Part shown: positions 1-6,957 of the stretch, one piece after another
Position numbering within the stretch: position 1 is the first letter of the stretch
Layout of the letters: every line of letters begins with the position of its first letter
Assembly: GCF_016862395.1 (NCBI RefSeq)
Contig: NZ_BOMW01000034.1
Coordinates: forward strand, 1 to 64,000
DNA length: 64,000 bases
Origin: Actinoplanes siamensis
GTDB lineage: Bacteria; Actinomycetota; Actinomycetes; Mycobacteriales; Micromonosporaceae
Direction: 5' to 3'
Made by a program: the position numbers and the translations under genes
Notes under the pieces: generated by a model
Databases searched by the model: none
What the model saw: only the letters and a program-made list of their open reading frames with translations
Told to the model about the DNA's origin: nothing

Positions 1-794
1 CCGGTCACCGGCACCTTGCCGTTCAGCTTGTTCTTCTTCAGCACCTCGATGGCGGCGTTGCCGAGGCCGTCGTTCGCGGCGAGCACGCCGGCGATCTTGG
101 GCTCCTTGGTGAGCTGCTGCTCGAAGATCGTGCCGCCCTTGGCGTTGTCCCACTCCGGAACCGCGTCGTCCGGACCCTTGGTGTACTCACCGGACTCGAA
201 CTTCGGCTTGAGGACCGAGTCGTAGCCCTCCTTGAACAGGGTGGCGTTGTTGTCGGTCGGCGAGCCGTTCAGGTACGACACCACCGGCTTGGTCGCCTTC
301 GCCGCGGTCAGGCAGTCCACCAGGCCCTGGCCCTGCAGCTTGCCGACCTCGTTGTTGTCGAACGAGACGTAGTAGTTGGCGCCGCCGCCCAGCGTGAGAC
401 GGTCGTAGTCGATCGTCGCGATGCCGGCCTTCTTGGCGTTGTCCAGCACGTTCTTACCGGTGCCGGAGTCCAGGTTGACGATCATGAGGACCTTGACGCC
501 CGCCTGGATCATCCCGTCGGCAATGGTCTGGAAGGAAGCCTTGTCGCCCTGGGCGTTCTTGATTTCAGCCTCGACGCCCGCGGCCTTGAAGGCGTCCGTC
601 AGGTACTTGAGGTCCGCCGTCTCCCAGCGAGCCGAGCTCTTGGTGTCCGGAAGGATGACGCCGACCTTGCCGGCCTTGCCGGCGGCGCCGCCGCTGGCGC
701 TGCCGGCGTCATCGCCCTTGTCATCGCCACAGGCGGCCATGCTTCCGGTGGCCAGCAGGCCGACCGCGGCAAGGGCGAACAGTCCCTTACGCAT
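1..794 (-). CDS. Sugar ABC transporter substrate-binding lipoprotein (3' end cut by window)
   Basis: This is the extracytoplasmic sugar-binding component of an ABC importer, related to the xylose/ribose type 1 periplasmic binding proteins. The start at 794 gives MRKGLFALAAVGLLATGSMAAC, a lipoprotein signal with the lipid-attachment Cys at residue 22, followed by a Gly/Ala/Asp linker. The binding fold then begins with KVGVILPDTKSSARWET, and further in come an IVNLDSGTG segment, IDYDR and LAANDGLGNAA, all typical of this family. An AAAGGA ribosome site lies 8 nt upstream. About 264 residues are visible; the C-terminal lobe and any permease and ATPase genes lie beyond base 1. The exact sugar cannot be told from sequence. 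Confidence 0.88.
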   Translation of the reverse strand, partial: MRKGLFALAAVGLLATGSMAACGDDKGDDAGSASGGAAGKAGKVGVILPDTKSSARWETADLKYLTDAFKAAGVEAEIKNAQGDKASFQTIADGMIQAGVKVLMIVNLDSGTGKNVLDNAKKAGIATIDYDRLTLGGGANYYVSFDNNEVGKLQGQGLVDCLTAAKATKPVVSYLNGSPTDNNATLFKEGYDSVLKPKFESGEYTKGPDDAVPEWDNAKGGTIFEQQLTKEPKIAGVLAANDGLGNAAIEVLKKNKLNGKVPVT

Positions 795-1148
795 TCCATA
801 TGTCCTTTCGGGGGGTAAATCCGGGGCCTTCGTCGGATTTGTCAGGGTTGGTGCGTGCCTGGGAGTGTCGCTCCCCTGGGCGCCGATGGATCAGGAACCG
901 GTTTGTTGTGCCCGGCAACGTATTCCGGTAGTGGCCTGGAACACAAGGCACCATGGAGGTCTATCTCGTAACGCTGGATAACAATCCAGCAACACACCTG
1001 AGCCCCAACCCCCGCCACTCGACCCGGAAAGTCGGGAAATCCGCTCCGCGAGATCACACCGAGTGAGATCAGCGTGTGGAACGGCGGATCCCGGAAGGAC
1101 GAGTGGAGAGTCCCGGCGGTCGCCGCGCGGAGCCGCCGGGACGCCGCG
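795..1148. other. Intergenic region upstream of the sugar-binding gene
   Basis: About 350 bases lie between the sugar-binding lipoprotein gene and ybaK, both read leftwards. I see no convincing gene. The region should hold the promoter of the transporter and contains the inverted repeat at 973-990. Short open frames here lack a ribosome site and a recognisable product. Confidence 0.5.
973..990. promoter_or_regulatory. Inverted repeat, candidate operator of the sugar transporter
   Basis: GCTGGAT and ATCCAGC form a perfect 7-bp inverted repeat around a 4-base AACA spacer, in a less GC-rich patch about 180 bases upstream of the sugar-binding gene. Size and position suit a repressor operator of the LacI or ROK kind that often controls sugar importers. 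No regulator gene is in view, so the assignment is inference. Confidence 0.35.
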
Positions 1149-1631
1149 TCACGCTCTGATCGCCGCGACCGTCGCGCCGGTCAACCGGATCAGGTCGGCC
1201 GGCGCCAGGGAGACCTGCAGGCCGCGACGCCCCGCGGAGACATACATCAGGTCCAGGCCCGGCGCCGAGTCGTCGATCACTGTGGGCAGTCGCTTGCGCT
1301 GACCCAGCGGGCTGATGCCGCCGCGCACGTACCCGCTGCTGCGCTCGGCCACGGCGCGGTCGGCCAGGGCAGCCCGCTTGCCGCCCGCCGCCTGCGCCAG
1401 CGCCTTCAGATCGAGATCACCGGTGACCGGCACGACGCCCACCACGAGACGCCCGTCCACATCGGCGACCAGCGTCTTGAACAGCCGCTCCGGCGCCACC
1501 CCGAGGAACTCCGCGACCAGGGCGCCGTAGTTCGGCGCGTCCGGGGACACCTCGTACTGATGCAGGGTGTGCGGCACCTTCTCCGCGGTCAGCAGCACAG
1601 TGGCCGGGGTGCCGGCCGCCTTCTTCGGCAT
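1149..1631 (-). CDS. ybaK: Cys-tRNA(Pro)/Cys-tRNA(Cys) deacylase YbaK-type
   Basis: A YbaK/EbsC-family editing enzyme that hydrolyses mischarged aminoacyl-tRNA, mainly Cys-tRNA(Pro), in the cytoplasm. The 160 residues match the family's usual length and form a single YbaK domain. Family landmarks include LFKTLVADVDG near residue 50, VVPVTGDLDLKALA with the conserved region after it, GGISPLGQRKRLPTVID near residue 105, and the closing SAGRRGLQVSLAPADLIRLTGA. The ATG at 1631 has no Shine-Dalgarno sequence but has TAGCCT exactly 7 nt upstream, so it is probably translated from a leaderless message. It reads in the same direction as the methyltransferase gene 87 bases upstream. Confidence 0.93.
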   Translation of the reverse strand: MPKKAAGTPATVLLTAEKVPHTLHQYEVSPDAPNYGALVAEFLGVAPERLFKTLVADVDGRLVVGVVPVTGDLDLKALAQAAGGKRAALADRAVAERSSGYVRGGISPLGQRKRLPTVIDDSAPGLDLMYVSAGRRGLQVSLAPADLIRLTGATVAAIRA

Positions 1632-1638
1632 GGGCCGC

Positions 1639-1644
1639 AGGCTA
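1639..1644 (-). promoter_or_regulatory. -10 element of a leaderless ybaK transcript
   Basis: TAGCCT fits the actinobacterial TANNNT -10 consensus and ends 7 nt before the ybaK ATG, which would place the transcription start on or next to the start codon. No good -35 was found. Confidence 0.4.
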
Positions 1645-1718
1645 CTCCTGGAGCGATCTCCGCAGACACCCGATTCGGACTCGTTGCGACGATTCGGTTA
1701 CGTTACGACGCCGCGTCC

Positions 1719-2897
1719 TCACGAGTGCGCCGTGAGCAGCGCGGCCGGCGCGCCGTCCACCTTGGTGAGCACCAGGCCCGCCGCGTTCGGCCCGGCGAGC
1801 CGCAGGTCCTTGCGCAGCTGGTCGGGGACCAGGGCGGAGCCACGCTTGCGGATCTCCAGGGTGCCCACCCCGCGGTCGCGCAGCAGGGCGCGCAGCCTCT
1901 TCAGGGAGAACGGCAGCACGTCCGTCACCGCGAGCCGCCGGGCGAACGGCGTGTCCACCGGGTCGTCGGTGTAGACGTAGGCGATGTCCGGGTCGGCCAG
2001 GTGGCCGCCCACGGTCGCCGCGAACTCGGCGATCAGATGGGACCGGACCACTGCCGGGTCCGGGTCGTAGAACCACGCGCCGACCGGCCCGACCGGAGCC
2101 CGCTCCCGCCCCGAGCCGGTCAGCTCGCCGAGGCCGACCAGCGTCGCCCGGCGCTGCGCCCGCGCCAGCGGACCGCACCAGAAGGCCGCCTCGACCAGGT
2201 CGCCGCCGACACTGACCCACTCGCCCTCGGCGCCCGGCGGGAGCAGCGCGTGGTCGATCCCCGGGGCCAGCTTCAGCACCGTGCGCGGCACGCGGGCGGC
2301 CAGCCCGGCCACGAAGTCCCAGGGCGGCGAGTAGGACTTCGGGTCGAACACCCGGCCACGGCCGGCCTGCCGGCGAGCCGGGTCGGCGAAGACCGCGTCG
2401 AACCTCTCCACCTCGACGGAGGTGGCATCCGCGCAGGTCACCGTGATCAGGTCGGCCAGCCCCGCGGCCCGCGCGTTCGCCGCGGCCAGCGCGGCCGTGT
2501 CCGGGTCGGCCTCCACCGCGTACACCTGGATCCCCAGCCGCGCCGCGGCCAGCGCGTCCGAGCCCAGCCCGCAGCCCAGATCCGCCAGGGTCCGCGCGCC
2601 GGAGGCGGCGAGCCGGGCCGCTCGGCGATCCGCGACCACCGCCCGTGTCGCCTGCTCCAGGCCGTGCCGGGTGAAGAACATTCGGGTGGCGTCCGGGCCG
2701 AACTTCACCGCGGCCCGGCGGCGCAAACTAGCCTGGGTGAGTGCGGCTGCGGCCAGCTCCGCGCCGAAGCCCCGGGCCCGCAGGGCCGAGGCAGCGGCGA
2801 GTGGCTCGCCGTCGCCCACCTCGGCCGCCACGGCCAGGGCAGCCATCCCTTCGGGGGTCTGCAGCAGAGCGAGAAGTTCAGGGGTCACACCAGGCAT
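1719..2897 (-). CDS. Class I SAM-dependent methyltransferase with THUMP-like domain
   Basis: A predicted methyltransferase of 392 residues. The Rossmann motif I is LADLGCGLGSDALAAARLG near residue 95, followed by an acidic ribose-binding strand (VYAVEADPDTAALA) and FDAVFADPARR, which occupies the motif IV position. The C-terminal part, with IRKRGSALVPDQLRKDLRLAG, matches the THUMP-like domain found in actinobacterial proteins of this architecture. RNA is the likely substrate but is not proven. I chose the ATG at 2897 because GGGGAG lies directly upstream; an earlier in-frame ATG at 2951 would place its first codons over the groES control region. It is transcribed away from groES, so the CIRCE sites lie between the two. 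Confidence 0.85.
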   Translation of the reverse strand: MPGVTPELLALLQTPEGMAALAVAAEVGDGEPLAAASALRARGFGAELAAAALTQASLRRRAAVKFGPDATRMFFTRHGLEQATRAVVADRRAARLAASGARTLADLGCGLGSDALAAARLGIQVYAVEADPDTAALAAANARAAGLADLITVTCADATSVEVERFDAVFADPARRQAGRGRVFDPKSYSPPWDFVAGLAARVPRTVLKLAPGIDHALLPPGAEGEWVSVGGDLVEAAFWCGPLARAQRRATLVGLGELTGSGRERAPVGPVGAWFYDPDPAVVRSHLIAEFAATVGGHLADPDIAYVYTDDPVDTPFARRLAVTDVLPFSLKRLRALLRDRGVGTLEIRKRGSALVPDQLRKDLRLAGPNAAGLVLTKVDGAPAALLTAHS

Positions 2898-2915
2898 TCT
2901 CCCCGGCGTGACAGG

Positions 2916-2942
2916 TTGGCACTCTGGTTGACGGAGTGCTAG
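2916..2942 (+). promoter_or_regulatory. CIRCE operator 1 (HrcA site) of groES-groEL
   Basis: TTGGCACTC and GAGTGCTAG are separated by nine bases, matching the CIRCE consensus TTAGCACTC-N9-GAGTGCTAA at 16 of 18 arm positions. It overlaps the predicted -35 element, so HrcA binding should block RNA polymerase. Confidence 0.9.
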
Positions 2943-2956
2943 TTCCGGCATAATCT
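2928..2956 (+). promoter_or_regulatory. groES-groEL promoter
   Basis: TTGACG (2928-2933) and TAATCT (2951-2956) are 17 bases apart and lie between and over the two CIRCE operators. An alternative -10, CATAAT at 2949-2954, would give a 15-base spacer. The long leader to groES would be about 150 nt. Confidence 0.6.
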
Positions 2957-2960
2957 CCGG

Positions 2961-2987
2961 TTAGCACTCTCAACATGAGGGTGCCAG
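2961..2987 (+). promoter_or_regulatory. CIRCE operator 2 (HrcA site) of groES-groEL
   Basis: TTAGCACTC is followed after nine bases by GGGTGCCAG. The left arm is perfect and the right arm is degenerate. It sits just downstream of the -10 element, giving HrcA a second site that brackets the promoter. Confidence 0.8.
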
Positions 2988-3115
2988 CCACCCCGGACCA
3001 GTCCGTGGTGGTTAGGCACCAGGCGGACCGGCACCCGCGACGACGGCCCCGCCCGGTGGCATGAGGCATCAGACCGGCCTGGACCAAGGCCGGCGAAACC
3101 TGTACCCAGGAGGGT

Positions 3116-3430
3116 ATGCCCGTGACTACCGCGACCAAGGTTGCGATCAAGCCGCTCGAGGACCGCATCGTGGTCCAGGCGAACGAGGCCGAGACCACCA
3201 CCGCGTCCGGCATCGTGATCCCCGACACCGCGAAGGAGAAGCCGCAGGAGGGCACCGTCCTCGCTGTCGGCCCCGGCCGGATCGACGACAAGGGCAACCG
3301 CGTTCCGCTCGATGTCAAGGTCGGCGACGTGGTCCTCTACTCGAAGTACGGCGGCACCGAGGTCAAGTACGCCGGTGAGGAGTACCTGGTGCTCTCCGCC
3401 CGCGACGTCCTCGCGGTCATCGAGAAGTGA
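3116..3430 (+). CDS. groES: Co-chaperonin GroES
   Basis: GroES forms the heptameric lid of the GroEL folding chamber. The sequence has KVAIKPLEDRIVVQ at the N-terminus, the mobile loop region around EAETTTASGIVIPDTAKEKPQ, the GTVLAVGPGR strand and the closing EEYLVLSARDVLAVIEK. Length is normal at about 104 residues. Start choice is open: AGGAGG at 3108-3113 is only 2 nt from the ATG at 3116 but 8 nt from a GTG at 3122, which would give VTTATKVAIKPL, similar to the N-termini of Streptomyces homologues. groEL follows 70 bases downstream. Two CIRCE sites indicate heat-shock control by HrcA. Confidence 0.97.
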   Translation: MPVTTATKVAIKPLEDRIVVQANEAETTTASGIVIPDTAKEKPQEGTVLAVGPGRIDDKGNRVPLDVKVGDVVLYSKYGGTEVKYAGEEYLVLSARDVLAVIEK

Positions 3431-3500
3431 CCTACTGACAGTGCTGACCGCCTCGGCCCGGGCAACCGGACCGGGGCGGTAGTGCGTGAAGGGACCATTC

Positions 3501-5147
3501 ATGGCGAAGATCCTGAGTTTCTCCGACGACGCGCGGCACCTGCTGGAGCACGGCGTCAACACGCTCGCCGACACGGTAAAGGTCACTCTCGGCCCGCGCG
3601 GCCGCAACGTCGTCCTGGACAAGAAGTTCGGCGCCCCCACGATCACCAACGACGGCGTGACCATCGCCAAGGAGATCGAGCTCACCGACCCGTACCAGAA
3701 CCTTGGCGCCCAGCTGGTCAAGGAGGTGGCGACGAAGACCAACGACGTCGCCGGCGACGGGACCACCACGGCGACCGTGCTGGCCCAGGCGCTGGTCCGG
3801 GAGGGCCTGCGCAACGTCACCGCGGGCGCCAACCCGATCGGCCTCAAGCGGGGCATGGACCAGGCCGGCGAGGCCGTGTCCAAGGCGCTGCTGGGCAAGG
3901 CCGTCGAGGTCGCCGACCACAAGGCGATCGCGAACGTGGCCACCATCTCGGCCCAGGACGCCACCATCGGCGAGCTGATCGCCGAGGCGATGGACCGGGT
4001 CGGCCGCGACGGTGTGATCACCGTCGAGGAGGGCTCGACGATGCTGACCGAGCTCGAGGTCACCGAGGGTCTGCAGTTCGACAAGGGCTTCATCTCCCCG
4101 AACTTCGTGACCGACGCCGAGTCGCAGCAGGTGGTGCTGGAGGACGCGCACATCCTCCTCACCACCCAGAAGATCTCCAGCATCGAGGAGCTGCTCCCGC
4201 TGCTGGAGAAGGTGCTGCAGACCGGCAAGCCGCTGCTCATCGTCGCCGAGGACGTCGAGGGCCAGGCGCTCTCCACGCTGGTGGTCAACGCGCTGCGCAA
4301 GACCATCAAGGTCGCCGCGGTGAAGGCGCCCGGCTTCGGTGACCGCCGCAAGGCGATCCTGCAGGACCTGGCCATCGCCACCGGCGGCGAGCTGATCGCC
4401 CCCGAGCTCGGCTACAAGCTCGACCAGGTCGGCATCGAGCAGCTGGGCAGCGCCCGGCGGATCGTGGTCGACAAGGAGAACACCACCATCGTCGACGGTG
4501 GCGGCAACTCCGCCGAGGTCGCCGACCGGGTCTCGCAGATCCGCAAGGAGATCGAGGCGTCGGACTCCGACTGGGACCGGGAGAAGCTCTCGGAGCGGCT
4601 GGCCAAGCTCTCCGGCGGCATTGCGGTGATCAAGGTCGGCGCCGCGACCGAGGTCGAGATGAAGGAGCGCAAGCACCGCATCGAGGACGCCATCGCGGCG
4701 ACCAAGGCGGCCGTCGAGGAGGGCACCGTCCCCGGCGGTGGCGCCGCCCTCGCCCAGGTCGCCAAGGAGCTCGACGGCAGCCTCGGCCTGACCGGCGAGG
4801 AGGCGATCGGCGTCTCGATCGTCCGCAAGGCGCTGGTCGAGCCGCTGCGGTGGATCGCGCAGAACGCCGGCCACGACGGTTACGTCGTGGTGGGCAAGGT
4901 CGGCGAGCTGGGCTGGGGCCACGGCCTCAACGCGGCCACCGACGAGTACGTGGACCTGGTCGCGTCCGGCATCATCGACCCGGTGAAGGTGACCCGCAAC
5001 GCGGTCTCCAACGCCGTCTCGATCGCCGGGCTGCTGCTGACCACCGAGAGCCTCGTGGTGGACAAGCCGGCCGAGCCGGAGCCCGCCGCCGCCGGTGGGC
5101 ACAGCCACGGTCACGGGCACGGCCACCAGCACGGTCCGGGCTTCTGA
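3501..5147 (+). CDS. groEL1: Chaperonin GroEL, GroEL1 type with His-rich tail
   Basis: The 60-kDa chaperonin folds client proteins in an ATP-driven double ring. Of 548 residues, GPRGRNVVLDKKFGAP (31-46) and the nucleotide-binding DGTTTATVL (86-94) are intact, as is VEEGTVPGGGAAL further on. The C-terminus ends GHSHGHGHGHQHGPGF instead of the Gly-Gly-Met repeats of standard GroEL. This is the hallmark of actinobacterial GroEL1, the copy encoded with groES. A second groEL2 is therefore expected elsewhere in the genome. The start at 3501 gives MAKILSF; an in-frame ATG 15 bases earlier would overlap the ribosome site. A strong hairpin follows directly after the stop. Confidence 0.98.
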   Translation: MAKILSFSDDARHLLEHGVNTLADTVKVTLGPRGRNVVLDKKFGAPTITNDGVTIAKEIELTDPYQNLGAQLVKEVATKTNDVAGDGTTTATVLAQALVREGLRNVTAGANPIGLKRGMDQAGEAVSKALLGKAVEVADHKAIANVATISAQDATIGELIAEAMDRVGRDGVITVEEGSTMLTELEVTEGLQFDKGFISPNFVTDAESQQVVLEDAHILLTTQKISSIEELLPLLEKVLQTGKPLLIVAEDVEGQALSTLVVNALRKTIKVAAVKAPGFGDRRKAILQDLAIATGGELIAPELGYKLDQVGIEQLGSARRIVVDKENTTIVDGGGNSAEVADRVSQIRKEIEASDSDWDREKLSERLAKLSGGIAVIKVGAATEVEMKERKHRIEDAIAATKAAVEEGTVPGGGAALAQVAKELDGSLGLTGEEAIGVSIVRKALVEPLRWIAQNAGHDGYVVVGKVGELGWGHGLNAATDEYVDLVASGIIDPVKVTRNAVSNAVSIAGLLLTTESLVVDKPAEPEPAAAGGHSHGHGHGHQHGPGF

Positions 5148-5154
5148 CCGACTC

Positions 5155-6957
5155 TCACAAGGGCGCGTCCTCCCGGGGACGCGCCCTTGCCATGTCCGGG
5201 GGTCTCTCCGGGCCCTCGCCGCGGCCCTGCCACGAGCGCCACAGCGCCGCGTACGGCCCGTTCGCCGCCACCAGCTCGTCGTGCGATCCCAGCTCGGTGA
5301 TCCGGCCGTCCTCCACCACCGCCACCCGGTCCGCGTCGTGCGCCGAGAACAGCCGGTGCGCGATGGCCACCACGGTCCGTCCGCGCACCACCGCGGCGAG
5401 CGAGCGTTCCAGATCCCGCGCCGCCCGTGGGTCCAGCAGCGCGGTCGCCTCGTCCAGCACCAGCGTATGCGGGTCGGCCAGGATCAGCCGGGCCAGCGCC
5501 ACCTGCTGCGCCTGCGCCGCGGTGAGCGGATGCGCGCCCTCGCCCACCACGGTGTCCAGCCCGTTCGGCAGCCCGTCCGCCCACTGCAGGGCGCGCACCG
5601 CGGCGAGCGCGGCCCGGACGTCCGGCTCCGGCGCCGACGGCCGGGCCATCGCCAGGTTGTCCCGCAGCGTACCGATGAAGACGTGGTGTTCCTGGCTGAC
5701 CAGCGCCACCTCGGCGCGCAACCGGTCCGGGGCGAGCGCGCCGAGCGGCACCCCACCGACCGTGACGCTGCCCTCGGTGGGCTGGTGGATGCCGGCCAGC
5801 AGCCGGCCCAGTGTCGACTTGCCGGCGCCGGACGGGCCCACCACGGCCAGCCGTTCCCCCGGGCGCAGGGTCAGGTCCACGCCGTGCAACACCTCGCGCC
5901 CCTCGCGGTAGCCGAACCGCACCCCGCGCAGCTCGATCCGGGTGCCGTCCGGCCGGGGCGCCCGCGGCCGGGGCGGGTGCGGCGCGGCGGTCACCCCGAG
6001 CAGCCGGGCCAGCGAGGCCGCGCCCACCTGCAGCTCGTCCAGCCAGGAGAGCAACCGGTCGAGCGGGTGGATGAGCTGCTGGACGTAGACCACCGCCGCG
6101 GTCAGCTGGCCCAGCGTGACGGTGCCGCGCAGGTACAGCCAGCCGCCGGTGAGCAGGGTGAGCACCATCGGCAGCAGGTAGCTCACCTCGATCACCGGCC
6201 ACCAGACGGTCCGCAGGAACAGCGTGTACCGCTCGGCCCGCCAGGACCGGCCCAGGTCCCGGTCGGTCCGGGCGACCCGCTGCCGCTGCCGGCCCAGCGC
6301 CTCCACCGTCCGGGCGCCCTCGACCGTCTCGGTCAGCCCGTCGGTGACCTCCGAGTACGCCGCGTTCTGCCGCAGGTAGCCGGCCGGGGCGCGGCGCACG
6401 TACCAGCGCGTCCCGGCCACCGTGATCGGCACCCCGACCAGCAGCGGGGCGGCGAGCACCGGGCTCACCAGGACCAGCGCCACCACCACCAGGCCACCGG
6501 TGAGCAGGGCGATCATCGTCTCCGGCACGGCCAGCCGGACGCAGCGGGACAGCGCGTCCACGTCCCGGGTGGTACGCGTCAGCAGGTCCCCGGTCCCCGC
6601 CGACTCCACGGTGCCCAGCGGCAGCGTGAGCACCCGGGCGATGAACTCCTCCCGCAGCTGCGCCAGCACCTGCTCGCCGAGCCGCGCCGAGGCGAGGTAC
6701 GCGAACCGGGTCAGCACCGCCTGCAGCAGCACGAACCCGGCCAGCGCGGCGGCCAGCCCGTTCAGCTCGGCGGCGAACGTCCCGCGCTGCACCGCCTGCA
6801 CCAGGTCGCCGAGGTAGCGCGGCCCGGCCAGCCCGGCCAGGGCGGCCAGCAGGTGCAGCCCGACGGTCGCGCGGAACATGCCGGGATGCCGGCGGAACAG
6901 GGACCGGGCGTATCGCCAGGCCTGGGAGCGGCCGGCAACCGGTAGCGCAGGGCTCAC
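5155..6957 (-). CDS. ABC exporter, transmembrane plus ATPase subunit (intact Walker A/B, degenerate signature)
   Basis: A 600-residue half-transporter with six predicted membrane helices and a C-terminal ATPase domain, type IV exporter family. Walker A (GPSGAGKST, near residue 375), Walker B (LVLDEAT) and the switch His (IAHRL) are intact. The signature motif reads LTAAQAQQ instead of LSGGQ. The GTG start at 6957 overlaps the stop of the upstream exporter gene by 4 nt (GTGA), indicating translational coupling and equimolar synthesis. The partner gene shows the mirror-image defects, so the two should form a heterodimer with one complete ATP site. The substrate is unknown. It converges on groEL. 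Confidence 0.92.
   Translation of the reverse strand: MSPALPVAGRSQAWRYARSLFRRHPGMFRATVGLHLLAALAGLAGPRYLGDLVQAVQRGTFAAELNGLAAALAGFVLLQAVLTRFAYLASARLGEQVLAQLREEFIARVLTLPLGTVESAGTGDLLTRTTRDVDALSRCVRLAVPETMIALLTGGLVVVALVLVSPVLAAPLLVGVPITVAGTRWYVRRAPAGYLRQNAAYSEVTDGLTETVEGARTVEALGRQRQRVARTDRDLGRSWRAERYTLFLRTVWWPVIEVSYLLPMVLTLLTGGWLYLRGTVTLGQLTAAVVYVQQLIHPLDRLLSWLDELQVGAASLARLLGVTAAPHPPRPRAPRPDGTRIELRGVRFGYREGREVLHGVDLTLRPGERLAVVGPSGAGKSTLGRLLAGIHQPTEGSVTVGGVPLGALAPDRLRAEVALVSQEHHVFIGTLRDNLAMARPSAPEPDVRAALAAVRALQWADGLPNGLDTVVGEGAHPLTAAQAQQVALARLILADPHTLVLDEATALLDPRAARDLERSLAAVVRGRTVVAIAHRLFSAHDADRVAVVEDGRITELGSHDELVAANGPYAALWRSWQGRGEGPERPPDMARARPREDAPL
5158..5189. terminator. Bidirectional terminator between groEL and the ABC exporter genes
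   Basis: CAAGGGCGCGTCC and GGACGCGCCCTTG form a perfect 13-bp stem with a 6-base loop, 10 nt after the groEL stop. It also lies inside the last codons of the convergent ABC gene, whose stop is only 7 bases from that of groEL, so it may serve both transcripts. Confidence 0.75.

Noticed and set aside
842..1057. Small minus-strand frame upstream of the sugar-binding gene
   Set aside because: No ribosome site, no recognisable product, and it covers the probable promoter and operator.
2897..2951. N-terminal extension of the methyltransferase
   Set aside because: It would run through CIRCE operator 1 and the groES promoter, and the ATG at 2897 has its own ribosome site.
3432..5132. Long open frames on the minus strand opposite groEL
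   Set aside because: They mirror the codon pattern of groEL, have no family features, and groEL is certain. High GC content makes such antisense frames common.
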